From positions 1,801,693 through 1,865,692 of the forward strand of contig NZ_JH651384.1 of the NCBI RefSeq assembly GCF_000260135.1: a DNA stretch of 64,000 bases, in the 5' to 3' direction. The position numbers were made by a program, and so were the translations under genes. Of the stretch, positions 1-9,143 are shown piece by piece; positions within the stretch are counted from its first letter, which is position 1; each line of letters opens with the position of its first letter. A model generated the notes under the pieces. It was given only the letters and a program-made list of their open reading frames with translations, had not been told where the DNA came from and did not search any database. This DNA is from Thiothrix nivea DSM 5205 (GTDB lineage: Bacteria > Pseudomonadota > Gammaproteobacteria > Thiotrichales > Thiotrichaceae).

Positions 1-2590
1 GCGCCATATCGGCCTGGGAAGTAACCGCCATATCCACGGAGACACCGTTATTCGCCATGTTGTTGTCCGCAGTATCGGATACAACGGAACCCGTTAGGGT
101 AAACTGGCCTGCTTCTGTGGGATGCAGGTAGAAATAGCGGTTGCGGGATGCTCCATTCACCAGATCGCCAAAGTTGCAGGTGATCTCCGTTGCGGAAGGT
201 GTACATTCGGATGCACCGGATGCCCAGGTCATGGCTGCTGGTAACGGCATGACAAAACGGGTATTGGTGGCAGTATCCGCTCCCTTGTTTTCAAGCACAA
301 AGTGGAATTCGACTGCATTACCGCCAATAGTTGGAGCAGTATTCCCTACCGTGAAAGTCCGCATACTCACATCAGCATTTGCACCAGTGGCGACCTGGGC
401 TGTGGTGCTGCTGAATGTGTCAGATACCCCCCCGATCGTCAAGGTAGTGCTAACCGTAGTTTCAGGTAGGGCGGATGAGGTGTGCCGTACCTGCACGGTA
501 TCGCCGTTGCTGACAGTTCCGGCGGCTGAGGTATATGCCCCTCCATTGATACGGTATTCCCCGCTTGTTACCGAAACTGAAGTCGCGCTATTGATGCCGC
601 TGACAGTGACCGATCCGGATTCCACCAACGTAGAGATGCCTACATTGGTTTGGTCTGTGAAGCTGAACGGGTCAGGCGTGGCGTCATTCGGTTCAGCTGC
701 CGTGGTACTAGTGAACGTGTCGGAGACGCCGCCAACGGTCAGGACAGTATTCGTGGCAGTAGCGTAAGCAGCAGATGAAGTGTGCCGTACCTGCACGGTA
801 TCGCCGTTGCTGACGGTTCCGGCTGTGGAGGTATACACCCCTCCATTGACAGCATATTCCCCACCGCTGACGCTGATAGCCGTAGCGGCATCGATGTCGT
901 TGATCGTGATCGGGCTGGAGGTGATCGTGGCAGACAAACCTACCCCGCTCTGGTCAGTAAAGCTGAACGCATCTGGTGTGGTGTCAGGGGTATCGCCGCC
1001 ATTGCCGCCGCTATCGGCGCCATTGACTTCCGGTAAAGCAGCCTTGAGGGCAGTAGTCGTTGTGAGGTGCCCGTTCGGATAGCTGTTCCAGCTCCGGTAA
1101 ACGCCGAAATTGCTTTCGTTATAGTGGAACAGGTCACGGCTGATACCGAAATAATCGAAGGCTGCATTGGCATGTTGCAGCCACGTCACGCCGTTGACGC
1201 CCGCCAGTTCGTATTTCTCAAACGTAATCCCGTACTCGCCAATATTGAATGGCACGGTGAAACTGTCAGTAGCCTCATCGTAGAAGTTGCTCAAGCCTTC
1301 ACCCTCGCGCAGTTGCTGCTTGAATTCTTCCAGTGTGCCGGTGTAAGGCGTGTTGTTAGTGTGGGAACCTGCCCAACTCCAAGGCTCATACCAGTGGACA
1401 TCGTACAGGATGTTGTCATCCGCCAGCTTGTACATGCCGATGTCTTTGCTATGGAATGATACTTCCACGTCAATCAGGTGGTTGGCATCCACCGCACGGA
1501 TTTTGTCGATGACGGTCTGGGCGTAGGCAAACCAGTTGTTGATGTTGGGTTCGTTAATCAGGTCATAGGCCACGATGGTGGTTTCATTGCGGTAGCGCTG
1601 GGCAATGGCAACCCATAGATCTTCCAACCGTTTTTGCAGGTCTGGGCGGTTGCCGAACCCAGCATAATCGTTGCTCTGGTAGCCGCCCGGCGGCACATGC
1701 ATGTCCAGGATCAGACGTATGCCGTTCTGCTGCGCCCATTGGATGTTCCTGTCAACTACTGCCCAGCCTTCTTCCTTATAGACGCCAGGAGCCGCATCGT
1801 CTTCAAACAGGCTGTAAGACAAATTCAGGCGCACGGTATTGAACCCAAGGCTGCGGATTTCCTGATAGGACTCCGCATCGGCGTTTTTGTATTTGAAATT
1901 ATCCAAAGCATGTTGGTTGCCATAACCAGGGTCATACTGGTAAACGTTAATACCCTTCATGACAAAAGGCGTATTGCCGGAACCGACGACCAGACGGTTG
2001 CCATCCGCATGCACCAGATTGGCGGAATCAAGAGTGGCAGGCGGCTGGTAGCCGACTTGCGCACTGGTCAGCGGCTTGACGAAGGTGTCATCCACATGGA
2101 AAGGTTTGTTGGCTCCGCCGCTGATGCAGACTTTAAGGCTATCGGTAGGGGCAAAATTGGCCTTGTAGACACCATACAAGTGTGTCCATTCATCGGGGTA
2201 GGCAGCGCCGTCGTAGGCAGACTGTTCGCCATCCAGCCAAACGGGGTCAGCCCCGTTCTTGATCAGCCCCAGCCAATGATTGGCGGAAGTATCCGCATTG
2301 TTGGCCAGACGGATGCGCGCGCCGAATTCATACATTGTGCCATTCTGGAGTTGGCTGGTGTCCAGCGTGTACAGCGCGCCATAGGGGCACCACGCATAGG
2401 CGGAATCCACCTTCATACCCGCCTGTCCGGCGTAGGCGGCAGTCGGGTCAAGGGTCAGGATGGATTTGGTGCTTGTCCACGGCAGTACGCCGCCTTCAAA
2501 ACCGCCATCATTGATCAGGTTGCCAGCCAGTGCGCTTTGCACAGCTAACACCAACGGGATTGCAATGAATCCCCGTGTATTCAGTTTCAT
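1..2590 (-). CDS. Secreted GH5-family glycanase (cellulase-like), 3' end outside the window
   Basis: At least 863 residues, read by direct translation of the minus strand; the C-terminus lies beyond the left edge. The N-terminus is a signal peptide (MKLNTRGFIAIP..., cut after SALA). A carbohydrate-binding-like beta-sandwich of about 130 residues follows, then a GH5 catalytic barrel. In the barrel, DLINEPN carries the predicted acid/base Glu347 and IGEYG the nucleophile Glu452; the 105-residue spacing suits GH5. After the barrel come a GGNGGD linker, two 100-residue Ser/Thr-rich beta repeats containing VSNGDTVQVRHTSS, and a DUF11-like domain (AVEFHFVLENKGADTATN). The likely role is hydrolysis of beta-glucan outside the cell. 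The start ATG follows a GAGGGA Shine-Dalgarno. The precise substrate cannot be told. The AraC-type gene just upstream on the same strand may control it. Confidence 0.85.
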   Translation of the reverse strand, partial: MKLNTRGFIAIPLVLAVQSALAGNLINDGGFEGGVLPWTSTKSILTLDPTAAYAGQAGMKVDSAYAWCPYGALYTLDTSQLQNGTMYEFGARIRLANNADTSANHWLGLIKNGADPVWLDGEQSAYDGAAYPDEWTHLYGVYKANFAPTDSLKVCISGGANKPFHVDDTFVKPLTSAQVGYQPPATLDSANLVHADGNRLVVGSGNTPFVMKGINVYQYDPGYGNQHALDNFKYKNADAESYQEIRSLGFNTVRLNLSYSLFEDDAAPGVYKEEGWAVVDRNIQWAQQNGIRLILDMHVPPGGYQSNDYAGFGNRPDLQKRLEDLWVAIAQRYRNETTIVAYDLINEPNINNWFAYAQTVIDKIRAVDANHLIDVEVSFHSKDIGMYKLADDNILYDVHWYEPWSWAGSHTNNTPYTGTLEEFKQQLREGEGLSNFYDEATDSFTVPFNIGEYGITFEKYELAGVNGVTWLQHANAAFDYFGISRDLFHYNESNFGVYRSWNSYPNGHLTTTTALKAALPEVNGADSGGNGGDTPDTTPDAFSFTDQSGVGLSATITSSPITINDIDAATAISVSGGEYAVNGGVYTSTAGTVSNGDTVQVRHTSSAAYATATNTVLTVGGVSDTFTSTTAAEPNDATPDPFSFTDQTNVGISTLVESGSVTVSGINSATSVSVTSGEYRINGGAYTSAAGTVSNGDTVQVRHTSSALPETTVSTTLTIGGVSDTFSSTTAQVATGANADVSMRTFTVGNTAPTIGGNAVEFHFVLENKGADTATNTRFVMPLPAAMTWASGASECTPSATEITCNFGDLVNGASRNRYFYLHPTEAGQFTLTGSVVSDTADNNMANNGVSVDMAVTSQADMA
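380..1000 (-). repeat. Tandem 300-bp repeat inside the GH5 gene
   Basis: Two in-frame units, exactly 300 bases apart, encode the two beta-sandwich modules after the catalytic domain. The segment starting TGTGCCGTACCTGCACGG occurs at 481 and again at 781, and the flanking 60 bases are nearly identical. This indicates a recent internal duplication of a 100-residue module. Outer boundaries are approximate. Confidence 0.8.
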
Positions 2591-2748
2591 GGATATTCCC
2601 TCGCTTCTATCTTTATGTATAAGCACAATCTTATGCTGCATTACCATGATCGTTTATTTGCCGGATGCAGTTAATGGATTTATTGCCCATCCATTTGGAC
2701 TATCTGGAGGACTTTCGCTATTGTCTTAAATAGATGACAGAGGGTTTG

Positions 2749-3597
2749 CTACCCGGAAGGCTGACCGTGGTGTTTACGGTATTGACTGGGCGAGAAACCG
2801 GTCTGCTGCTTGAAAAAACGGCTGAAGTAGGCCGGGTCTTCAAAACCCAGTTGATAGGCAATTTCCGTGATGGCGGCATTTCCCAGACGTAACTCCCGCC
2901 GGGCTTCCAGCAGCAAGCGTTCCTGTTGAAGCTGAGTGAGTGTTTTGCCGATCCGCTGGCGCAGGATTTCATTGATTCGCTTGGCGCTCAACGAGAGTTG
3001 GCTGGCATAAAATTCCGTGGTCTCATTTGAGCGGTAATGGGATTCAATCATCTGAAACAGCTTTGTCAGACTGAAGCCGCCATTGACCGGTTGCGGGTGT
3101 GTTGTACAACCATTCCTGACACGCTGGGCAGAAAGCAGGAAGGCACGCAGATACGATTGCAGTATGTGTGGGTTCGGGTTGTCACTTTTGCACTCAAACG
3201 CCATCAGACTAAGCAGACGCCACAAGGCAAAGCGTTCATGTTCAGCGGGAACGATAAAGGGTTCGTTGTGGTAGTCGCAGAAAAGATCAAATTCAAAGCT
3301 GTCACCGGGCAGCCTGCTTTGCGCGAGAAACTCAGGGGAAAAGGCGAGCAGATAGCCTTGTTTGCCCATCGGATTAAAGCTGTGCACCATTCCTGGTGAG
3401 ATAAAGAAAAGGCTGTTACCGGGTATCGCGTAGGTGACAAAATCGACGTGGTGGTCGTCACCGGCATTCTCAAAGCACAGTACCTCATAGAACTGGTGGC
3501 GATGGGGATTGTTGACAAAGGAATCGTTACAGCGCTCCTCCATCCTTACGGCCACAATCCATGTTGGAGCGATCTCATAATTCGGTATTTCTTGCAT
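2749..3597 (-). CDS. AraC-family transcriptional regulator
   Basis: 282 residues. The N-terminal half looks like a cupin ligand-binding domain (NPHRHQFYEVLCF). The C-terminal 100 residues are a double helix-turn-helix of the HTH_18 type, ending in the AraC signature region (ITEIAYQLGFEDPAYFSRFFKQQTGFSPSQYR). It probably senses a sugar or related small molecule and activates nearby genes. Candidate targets are the GH5 gene 158 bases downstream on the same strand and the divergent muramidase gene. The effector is not predictable. Confidence 0.88.
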   Translation of the reverse strand: MQEIPNYEIAPTWIVAVRMEERCNDSFVNNPHRHQFYEVLCFENAGDDHHVDFVTYAIPGNSLFFISPGMVHSFNPMGKQGYLLAFSPEFLAQSRLPGDSFEFDLFCDYHNEPFIVPAEHERFALWRLLSLMAFECKSDNPNPHILQSYLRAFLLSAQRVRNGCTTHPQPVNGGFSLTKLFQMIESHYRSNETTEFYASQLSLSAKRINEILRQRIGKTLTQLQQERLLLEARRELRLGNAAITEIAYQLGFEDPAYFSRFFKQQTGFSPSQYRKHHGQPSG

Positions 3598-3703
3598 GGT
3601 TTGCGTTTTGTATCAGTTTTATGTGGTGATAGACAAACTCAGCACCGTAGCGGGTTTTGGTGTAATCAACGGCGGCATTCAGGCTAAACAATGGCCATGT
3701 TGA

Positions 3704-3741
3704 TTGTCAATGTTTATGACAACCCGCATTACAATGATTGT
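3704..3741. promoter_or_regulatory. Two dyads in the araC-like/namZ-like divergent spacer
   Basis: TTGTCA-N7-TGACAA spans 3704-3722 and the odd palindrome ACAAT-G-ATTGT spans 3731-3741. Both sit in the 271-base spacer between the divergent AraC-type and muramidase genes. They could be operator sites. AraC proteins usually bind direct repeats, so another regulator is possible. Confidence 0.3.
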
Positions 3742-3868
3742 CTTGCCAGACGGCCAGCAGCACTGCGTGCACTGAAAACAGTTGATGCCGTTTTTTCAGG
3801 CGCTATTGCCTTTACACAAACTTACGCAATACTTTGCGTTCCTGTTTAGCCTTTCAACGGATTTGTAC

Positions 3869-5077
3869 ATGAAATTTGGCCTTGACCGCTTCCTCGAAGA
3901 TTCCTCCATTCGCGCGCCACTGGCTGGCAAGCGCGTAGCCCTGCTGGCGCACCCGGCATCCGTTACGCCTGACCTGACCCATGCGCTGGATGCACTTGCC
4001 GCCTTACCCGACATCACGCTTTCTGCCGCCTTCGGCCCGCAGCACGGCATCAAGGGCGACAAGCAGGATAATATGATGGAATCGCCTGATTTCACCGATC
4101 CGCAGCATGGTATTCCGGTGTTCAGCCTGTACGGGGAAGTGCGCCGCCCCACCGATACGATGCTGGATACCTTTGATGTGCTGCTGGTGGATTTGCAGGA
4201 TTTGGGCTGCCGTATCTATACCTTCATCACCACCTTGCGCTACGTGTTGGAAGCAGCCGCGCAACATGGCAAATCCGTATGGGTACTCGACCGCCCCAAC
4301 CCGGCAGGCCGCCCGGTCGAAGGGCTGACCCTGCGTGCAGGCTGGGAAAGTTTTGTCGGCGCAGGCCCGATGCCAATGCGCCATGGTCTGTCTATGGGCG
4401 AACTCGGCCTGTGGTTCATCGACCAGCTCAAATTGGATGTTGATTACCGGGTGGTCGAAATGGAAGGTTGGCAACCGGACACAGCCCCCGGCTACGGCTG
4501 GCCGCTGGGGATGCGGGAATGGATCAACCCCAGCCCCAACGCCCCCAACCTTTCCATGGCGCGTTGTTACGCCGGAACCGTGATGCTGGAAGGCGCAACC
4601 CTGTCGGAAGGCCGGGGAACTACCCGCCCGCTGGAGCTGTTCGGTGCGCCCGACATTGACGCCCGCAAGGTCATCGCCACCATGCAGGCACTCGACCCCC
4701 ACTGGCTGCAAGGCTGCGTCCTGCGCGAATGCTGGTTCGAACCAACCTTCCACAAGCATGTCGGCAAGCTGTGTTCCGGCGTGCAAATCCATGTAGAAGC
4801 GCCGCATTACAACCATGCCGCATTCCGCCCGTGGCGGGTACAGGCACTGGCGTTCAAGGCTATCCGCCAGCTTTATTCCGACTACGAATTGTGGCGTGAT
4901 TTCCCCTACGAATACGCTTTCGGAAAATTGCCGATCGACGTGATCAACGGTTCGCCACTACTACGCGAATGGGTGGATGATGCGCAAGCCACGCCTGCCG
5001 ATCTGGATGCACTCACCATTCCGGACGAACAGTCGTGGGAAGAAGCCCGCCGCCCTTTCATGCTATACCCAAGCTGA
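3869..5077 (+). CDS. namZ: NamZ-type exo-beta-N-acetylmuramidase (DUF1343 family)
   Basis: 402 residues from the ATG at 3869. A start 29 codons earlier is open, but the extra residues are not family-like, while MKFGLDRFLEDSSIRAPLAGKRVALLAHPAS matches the usual family N-terminus. Family hallmarks are FGPQHGIKGDKQDNM, SLYGEVRRPT and DLQDLGCRIYTF. Characterised members remove terminal N-acetylmuramic acid from peptidoglycan fragments, so a role in wall recycling or scavenging is likely. No signal peptide is visible with this start, suggesting a cytoplasmic enzyme. The last 20 bases overlap the convergent DUF4010 gene. Confidence 0.85.
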   Translation: MKFGLDRFLEDSSIRAPLAGKRVALLAHPASVTPDLTHALDALAALPDITLSAAFGPQHGIKGDKQDNMMESPDFTDPQHGIPVFSLYGEVRRPTDTMLDTFDVLLVDLQDLGCRIYTFITTLRYVLEAAAQHGKSVWVLDRPNPAGRPVEGLTLRAGWESFVGAGPMPMRHGLSMGELGLWFIDQLKLDVDYRVVEMEGWQPDTAPGYGWPLGMREWINPSPNAPNLSMARCYAGTVMLEGATLSEGRGTTRPLELFGAPDIDARKVIATMQALDPHWLQGCVLRECWFEPTFHKHVGKLCSGVQIHVEAPHYNHAAFRPWRVQALAFKAIRQLYSDYELWRDFPYEYAFGKLPIDVINGSPLLREWVDDAQATPADLDALTIPDEQSWEEARRPFMLYPS

Positions 5078-6323
5078 CGCCAATCCCCGCAGCTGCCGAC
5101 AGCAGCAACGGAACCCCCACCCGCAAACCAATTCCCCAGCCACCAATCGCGGTGGCTATACCCGCTTTCACCAGCGAGTTGACAGCGGCGGCAATCACGA
5201 TGCCGTATGCCGCCACCTGCAAGGCCAGACCATTCTGGCTCAAACGCGCCAGCGACAGGGTGATGGCATCCACATCCGCCACCCCGGAGGCCGCCGCCAG
5301 CAACAGCACACCGGTTTCCCCCAGCCATTCCTGCAACGCCCGCCCCAGCAGCAGGATCAGGGCCAGCAGCAAGCCGAAACCAAGCGCCGTTTTCAGCTCC
5401 AGCGGGTTACGCAATTGCGTGCGTGGTTCCGGCTGATTGAAGTTTGCGGTAAACCAGTAATACAGCGCGGGCAAATACACCAGCACGGCCATGACCGTCG
5501 CCGCTGGCCACAAGGCATTGAAAATATCACGGTTGATCAGGCTGGCCACCAGCAACATGCGCGGCAACATGGTTCCGCACGCCAGCAGGATGCCGGTCGC
5601 CAGTGCAGGCGTCAGCGCCGCTTCATGCCGTGCCAACCGGGAAAAACTCAGCGTCAGCGCCGTCGACGACACTAGCCCGCTGGCCAGCCCGGTCAGCACC
5701 GCCCCCTTGCGCGCACCGCCCAGTTTGAGGGCGAAATAGCCGATAAAGGAAATCGCCGCGACCAGCACTACCATCCACCACATGGCGTAAGGGTTGAGCG
5801 CCTGCCACGGCCCGAACCCCCGGTCGGGCAACAGCGGCAACACCACCGCCGAAATCAGCAACAGCTTACTGGCCGCCCGCAGTTCGCTTTCCTCCAGCGC
5901 ATTGACCCAACGGTGCAGCAAGGGCTTGTATTCCAGCAGCAACAGCGCCACCACGCCGACGGCAACCGCGATTTCCTCCATGCCGCTGACGGCCAGTGCG
6001 CCCAGGATGAACACCAGTAAAGCAGCCACCACACCGGTGATGCTCACATCCAAGCCTTCGCCCTGACGCAGGTTGGCAATGTAGACCGCAGTAAAAACGC
6101 CCACCATGCCGATGAACACCAGCCCGATCACATACGGGCCGACCAGCCCCGCCAGCAAGGCCGAACAGCCACCCAGCAAACCCGTCAGCCCATAGGTGCG
6201 CACCCCGGCAATACGCTGGCCTTCACGCGCTTCACGCCGTTGCCAGCCGCGCTCAACACCAATCAGCAAGCCAATGACCAGCGCCACGCCCAACTGGAAG
6301 AAAATGGTTTGTTCCGTATTCAT
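5058..6323 (-). CDS. MgtC/SapB and DUF4010 membrane protein
   Basis: 421 residues from the ATG at 6323, chosen because GAGGA lies 8 bases upstream; an in-frame ATG 18 codons earlier lacks support. The first 140 residues are an MgtC/SapB-like domain (GLLIGVERGWQRRE, GVRTYGLTGLLGG). The remainder is DUF4010, giving about 11 to 12 membrane helices overall. Function is unproven; MgtC-family proteins are tied to magnesium limitation and membrane energetics. Its 3' end overlaps the muramidase gene by 20 bases, tail to tail. Confidence 0.85.
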   Translation of the reverse strand: MNTEQTIFFQLGVALVIGLLIGVERGWQRREAREGQRIAGVRTYGLTGLLGGCSALLAGLVGPYVIGLVFIGMVGVFTAVYIANLRQGEGLDVSITGVVAALLVFILGALAVSGMEEIAVAVGVVALLLLEYKPLLHRWVNALEESELRAASKLLLISAVVLPLLPDRGFGPWQALNPYAMWWMVVLVAAISFIGYFALKLGGARKGAVLTGLASGLVSSTALTLSFSRLARHEAALTPALATGILLACGTMLPRMLLVASLINRDIFNALWPAATVMAVLVYLPALYYWFTANFNQPEPRTQLRNPLELKTALGFGLLLALILLLGRALQEWLGETGVLLLAAASGVADVDAITLSLARLSQNGLALQVAAYGIVIAAAVNSLVKAGIATAIGGWGIGLRVGVPLLLSAAAGIGVSLGIA

Positions 6324-6386
6324 GCCGGTTTCCTCACTCCAACCACTCTTGTCAGTATAAGGCTGTGGGCGCGGCAATAGCTTGAT

Positions 6387-7199
6387 TTAGTGGGAATCCC
6401 GGATCAGTTGCGCAATATTCCAAAGGCTGGGCACATACTCCACCGCCGCCTTGAGCGACTTGTCGCCGGGATGCTTGCGGTGGGTGCTGTACAGGTGATG
6501 GTAAAAACTGGCGAAATCCGGCTGGATGCCGTCGGCTTCCATGTCAGCCAGCATCCGCTTGACGTTGCCCGCCCCCCAGTTGAAGGCGGTAAAGGTCAGC
6601 AACCAGGCGTCGCTTTCCGCAAACCCCGCCACGTTGGCGAAATAGAAATGGTAACGGTGCAAATGCGCCTGTGCCGCCCGCGTGCTCAAATCGGCATCCG
6701 CGCGTAGCTTGTTGATGTCGGCGCTCTTGATGTCGGCATCGACGTAATCCAGCGACTGGATTTCCTTCAGCACCTCCGGCGTCAGTTGCCAGTAGCCGTA
6801 GTCAGCGGATTTGCGCCCCTTTTTGCCGTGCCATTGCGACTCCATGTAGGGGATCAGCAGGATGGTGTCGGGCATCCCCTTCAGGTCGACGTTGCGCACA
6901 AACGGCCACGAGCGCACAAAGGCCGCATCATAGGCATTCTTGCCATCATCAGTGCGCCAAACGATGTTGTTCTTTACCTGTTCGGCAACCTGCTGGAAAT
7001 CCTGTTCACCTTTACCGTGCAGTGCATTGTCGAGGAAGAATTCAAACAGCGCGTGCTGCTTGTGCGCCAGACTGTTGAGTGATGGTTTGGCTGTGGTTTT
7101 ATAGGCAACCTTTACCCAGGCGGGTTCAGTAGCGTGCACCACCCCGGCCAACAGCATGGCTGCGAACAGGGCAGCCAGAAACCGTTTTTTGTGCCACAT
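6387..7199 (-). CDS. Periplasmic lytic transglycosylase, SLT-like
   Basis: 270 residues. The ATG at 7199 follows the stop of the aminotransferase gene after one base (TGA-T-ATG), so translation is probably coupled. A signal peptide (MWHKKRFLAALFAAMLLAGVVHA) is followed by an SLT lysozyme-like domain. In that domain, IPYMESQWHG carries the expected catalytic Glu, and GYWQLTPEV and AFNWGAGNVKR are family motifs. It should cleave the glycan strand of peptidoglycan to 1,6-anhydromuropeptides, resembling the catalytic part of MltD but without LysM domains. Why it is paired with an aminotransferase is unclear. Confidence 0.85.
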   Translation of the reverse strand: MWHKKRFLAALFAAMLLAGVVHATEPAWVKVAYKTTAKPSLNSLAHKQHALFEFFLDNALHGKGEQDFQQVAEQVKNNIVWRTDDGKNAYDAAFVRSWPFVRNVDLKGMPDTILLIPYMESQWHGKKGRKSADYGYWQLTPEVLKEIQSLDYVDADIKSADINKLRADADLSTRAAQAHLHRYHFYFANVAGFAESDAWLLTFTAFNWGAGNVKRMLADMEADGIQPDFASFYHHLYSTHRKHPGDKSLKAAVEYVPSLWNIAQLIRDSH

Positions 7200-7200
7200 A

Positions 7201-8403
7201 TCAGCTTTGCGCCGACAGTTTGCGTTCCAGTTCCGCCATGCCCGCTGGCAGGTCGAGTGTTGCGCCCGCCGCGCGCATACTGGAACCGAGCGCGTGCAGG
7301 GTGCGGAACAGGTTGTGGGCGCGGCTTTGTTCCCCCATTTGGCCGATGCGCAGGATGTTGAGGCCAAATGCCCCGGAAATTTCCACCTTGTGTACCTTCG
7401 ACATATGGGTACGCACAGCTTCGGCGGAAACGTGATCCGGCACGACAATGCCGACCACCGAATTCAGCCGGTGCTGTTTTTCCACCAGCAGCCCCAGCCC
7501 CATCGCCTCGATCCCGGCTTGCAGGGCTTCGGAACAGCGTTGGTGGCGGGCGAAACGCTGCGGCAGGGTTTCCTCGCACACCAACCGCAGGGCTTCGTGC
7601 AGGGCGAGGATGCCGGAAACCGGCGCGGTGTAGTGGTAGGATTTCTGGTTCCAGAACTTGTCGGCCAGTTGCGCATCCAGACACCAATGGTAAGGCAGTT
7701 CCTCGCGGCGGGCGATTTTCCGCGCCCAGGCTTCTTCCGAAAACGCCAGCAGCGAGACGCCCGGAATCGACGACAGACCCTTTTGCCCGCCGGTGATGAT
7801 GGCATCGACCTGCCAGTTATCCATTTCCAGCGGCATGGTGCTGAGGGTGCACACCGCATCCACAATGGTCAGGCAGCCATAACGGCGTGCCAGACGGGAA
7901 ATTTGCGCAAGGTTGGTGTTGCAGACGGTGTTGGACGTTTCCCCCTGCACCATCGTGACCACATCGTATTTGCCTTGTTGCAAGGCGCGTTCCACCGTCG
8001 CCACATCCGCGCCCTGATTGTGCGACGATTCCAGGATGGTCGGCTCGCCGCGCACCCGCCGCACCATCTCCGCCAGCCGCTGGCTGAAATAGCCATTGGT
8101 AATGCACAACACCCGCGCACCCGGCGTCACCAGATTGGCAACCGCCATTTCCATCGCTGCCGACCCCGGCCCGCTCACGCCCAGCACATGGCTGCTGGAG
8201 GTCTGAAACACATAACGCCCCATATCCTTGACCTGCTCAATCACCCGGCTCATGGTTTCCCCCAGGTGGTTGATGACGATGGAATTGGCGGCGGCGACTT
8301 TTTGCGGGATGGGGACTGGCCCGGCACCCATCATCAGCAGCGGCTCATCCGGCAGGATGTGTTCAAGCGGAACAATGCTGGGGGCGGGAAATGCGTCGAT
8401 CAT
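7201..8403 (-). CDS. Class V PLP aminotransferase (alanine/serine-glyoxylate type)
   Basis: 400 residues from the ATG at 8403, with AAGGA upstream. It is a fold-type I, class V enzyme. GPGSAAMEMAVANLV forms the cofactor-phosphate region, IVDAVCTLS supplies the ring-contacting Asp, and TGGQKGLSS holds the Schiff-base lysine. The closest described families are alanine-glyoxylate, serine-glyoxylate and 2-aminoethylphosphonate aminotransferases; the substrate cannot be fixed from sequence. It is the first gene of a two-gene unit with the lytic transglycosylase. Confidence 0.85.
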   Translation of the reverse strand: MIDAFPAPSIVPLEHILPDEPLLMMGAGPVPIPQKVAAANSIVINHLGETMSRVIEQVKDMGRYVFQTSSSHVLGVSGPGSAAMEMAVANLVTPGARVLCITNGYFSQRLAEMVRRVRGEPTILESSHNQGADVATVERALQQGKYDVVTMVQGETSNTVCNTNLAQISRLARRYGCLTIVDAVCTLSTMPLEMDNWQVDAIITGGQKGLSSIPGVSLLAFSEEAWARKIARREELPYHWCLDAQLADKFWNQKSYHYTAPVSGILALHEALRLVCEETLPQRFARHQRCSEALQAGIEAMGLGLLVEKQHRLNSVVGIVVPDHVSAEAVRTHMSKVHKVEISGAFGLNILRIGQMGEQSRAHNLFRTLHALGSSMRAAGATLDLPAGMAELERKLSAQS

Positions 8404-8492
8404 GGAAATCGTGTCCTTCAGGTGTTTAACCGTTTTGTAAAGGATGCCAGTGTACGGCAGCTCAACGCAGATTGGGAGAGGCGGCATCTTGC

Positions 8493-9086
8493 CTACGACT
8501 GGCCGTCGAGTATTTCCGCGCGCCGGAAGCAATCCAGCAGGTGGTCGTTCACCATCCCGGTCGCCTGCATGTGCGCGTAACACACGGTGGAACCCATGAA
8601 CTTGAAGCCGCGTTTTTTCAGATCCTTGCTGAGCGCATCCGATTCTTTTGTGATGGCGGGACACTCGGCCAGGGTACGGAATTCATTGACGATCGGTTGC
8701 CCACCAACAAAGCGCCAGACATAGGCGTCGAAACTGCCAAATTCCTGCTGGATGGCGAGGAAGCGTTGCGCATTGTTGATGGTAGCGAGGATTTTCAAGC
8801 GGTTGCGGACAATACCGGGGTTGGCCAGCAATTCCTGCACCTTGGCACTGTCGAAACGCGCCACCTGTTCCGGGTCGAAACCAGCGAATGCCTGCCGGTA
8901 GCCTTCACGCTTGCGCAGGATGGTGTACCAGCTTAACCCCGCCTGCGCCGATTCCAGCACCAAGAACTCGAACAGTTTGCGGTCATCGTGTACCGGCACG
9001 CCCCATTCCTCATCGTGATAGGCGACGTAATCGGGCTTGCCGAGGTTTACCCAAGGGCAGCGGCACACATTGTGATCATCTGACAT
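8493..9086 (-). CDS. tag: DNA-3-methyladenine glycosylase I
   Basis: 197 residues, the usual Tag length, with AGGAG before the ATG. Signature blocks are CPW near the N-terminus, YHDEEWGVP, LFEFLVLESAQAGLSW, and a C-terminal MGSTVCYAHMQATGMVNDH whose Cys/His residues belong to the family zinc site. It excises 3-methyladenine from alkylated DNA in base-excision repair. It is divergent from the Gate-domain gene with a 57-base spacer. Confidence 0.95.
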   Translation of the reverse strand: MSDDHNVCRCPWVNLGKPDYVAYHDEEWGVPVHDDRKLFEFLVLESAQAGLSWYTILRKREGYRQAFAGFDPEQVARFDSAKVQELLANPGIVRNRLKILATINNAQRFLAIQQEFGSFDAYVWRFVGGQPIVNEFRTLAECPAITKESDALSKDLKKRGFKFMGSTVCYAHMQATGMVNDHLLDCFRRAEILDGQS

Positions 9087-9143
9087 GGCGGCTCCTTTAT
9101 GCCATTATTCACGCAATGCACAAAATACCACACGGAACCCCGC

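Noticed and set aside
1634-2548. 304-codon plus-strand frame opposite the GH5 gene
   Set aside because: The minus-strand translation gives an uninterrupted signal peptide, binding module and GH5 motifs; the plus frame matches nothing.
7156-8580. 474-codon plus-strand frame opposite the aminotransferase
   Set aside because: The minus strand encodes a complete PLP enzyme with its catalytic lysine; the other frame is His/Arg/Gln-rich shadow.
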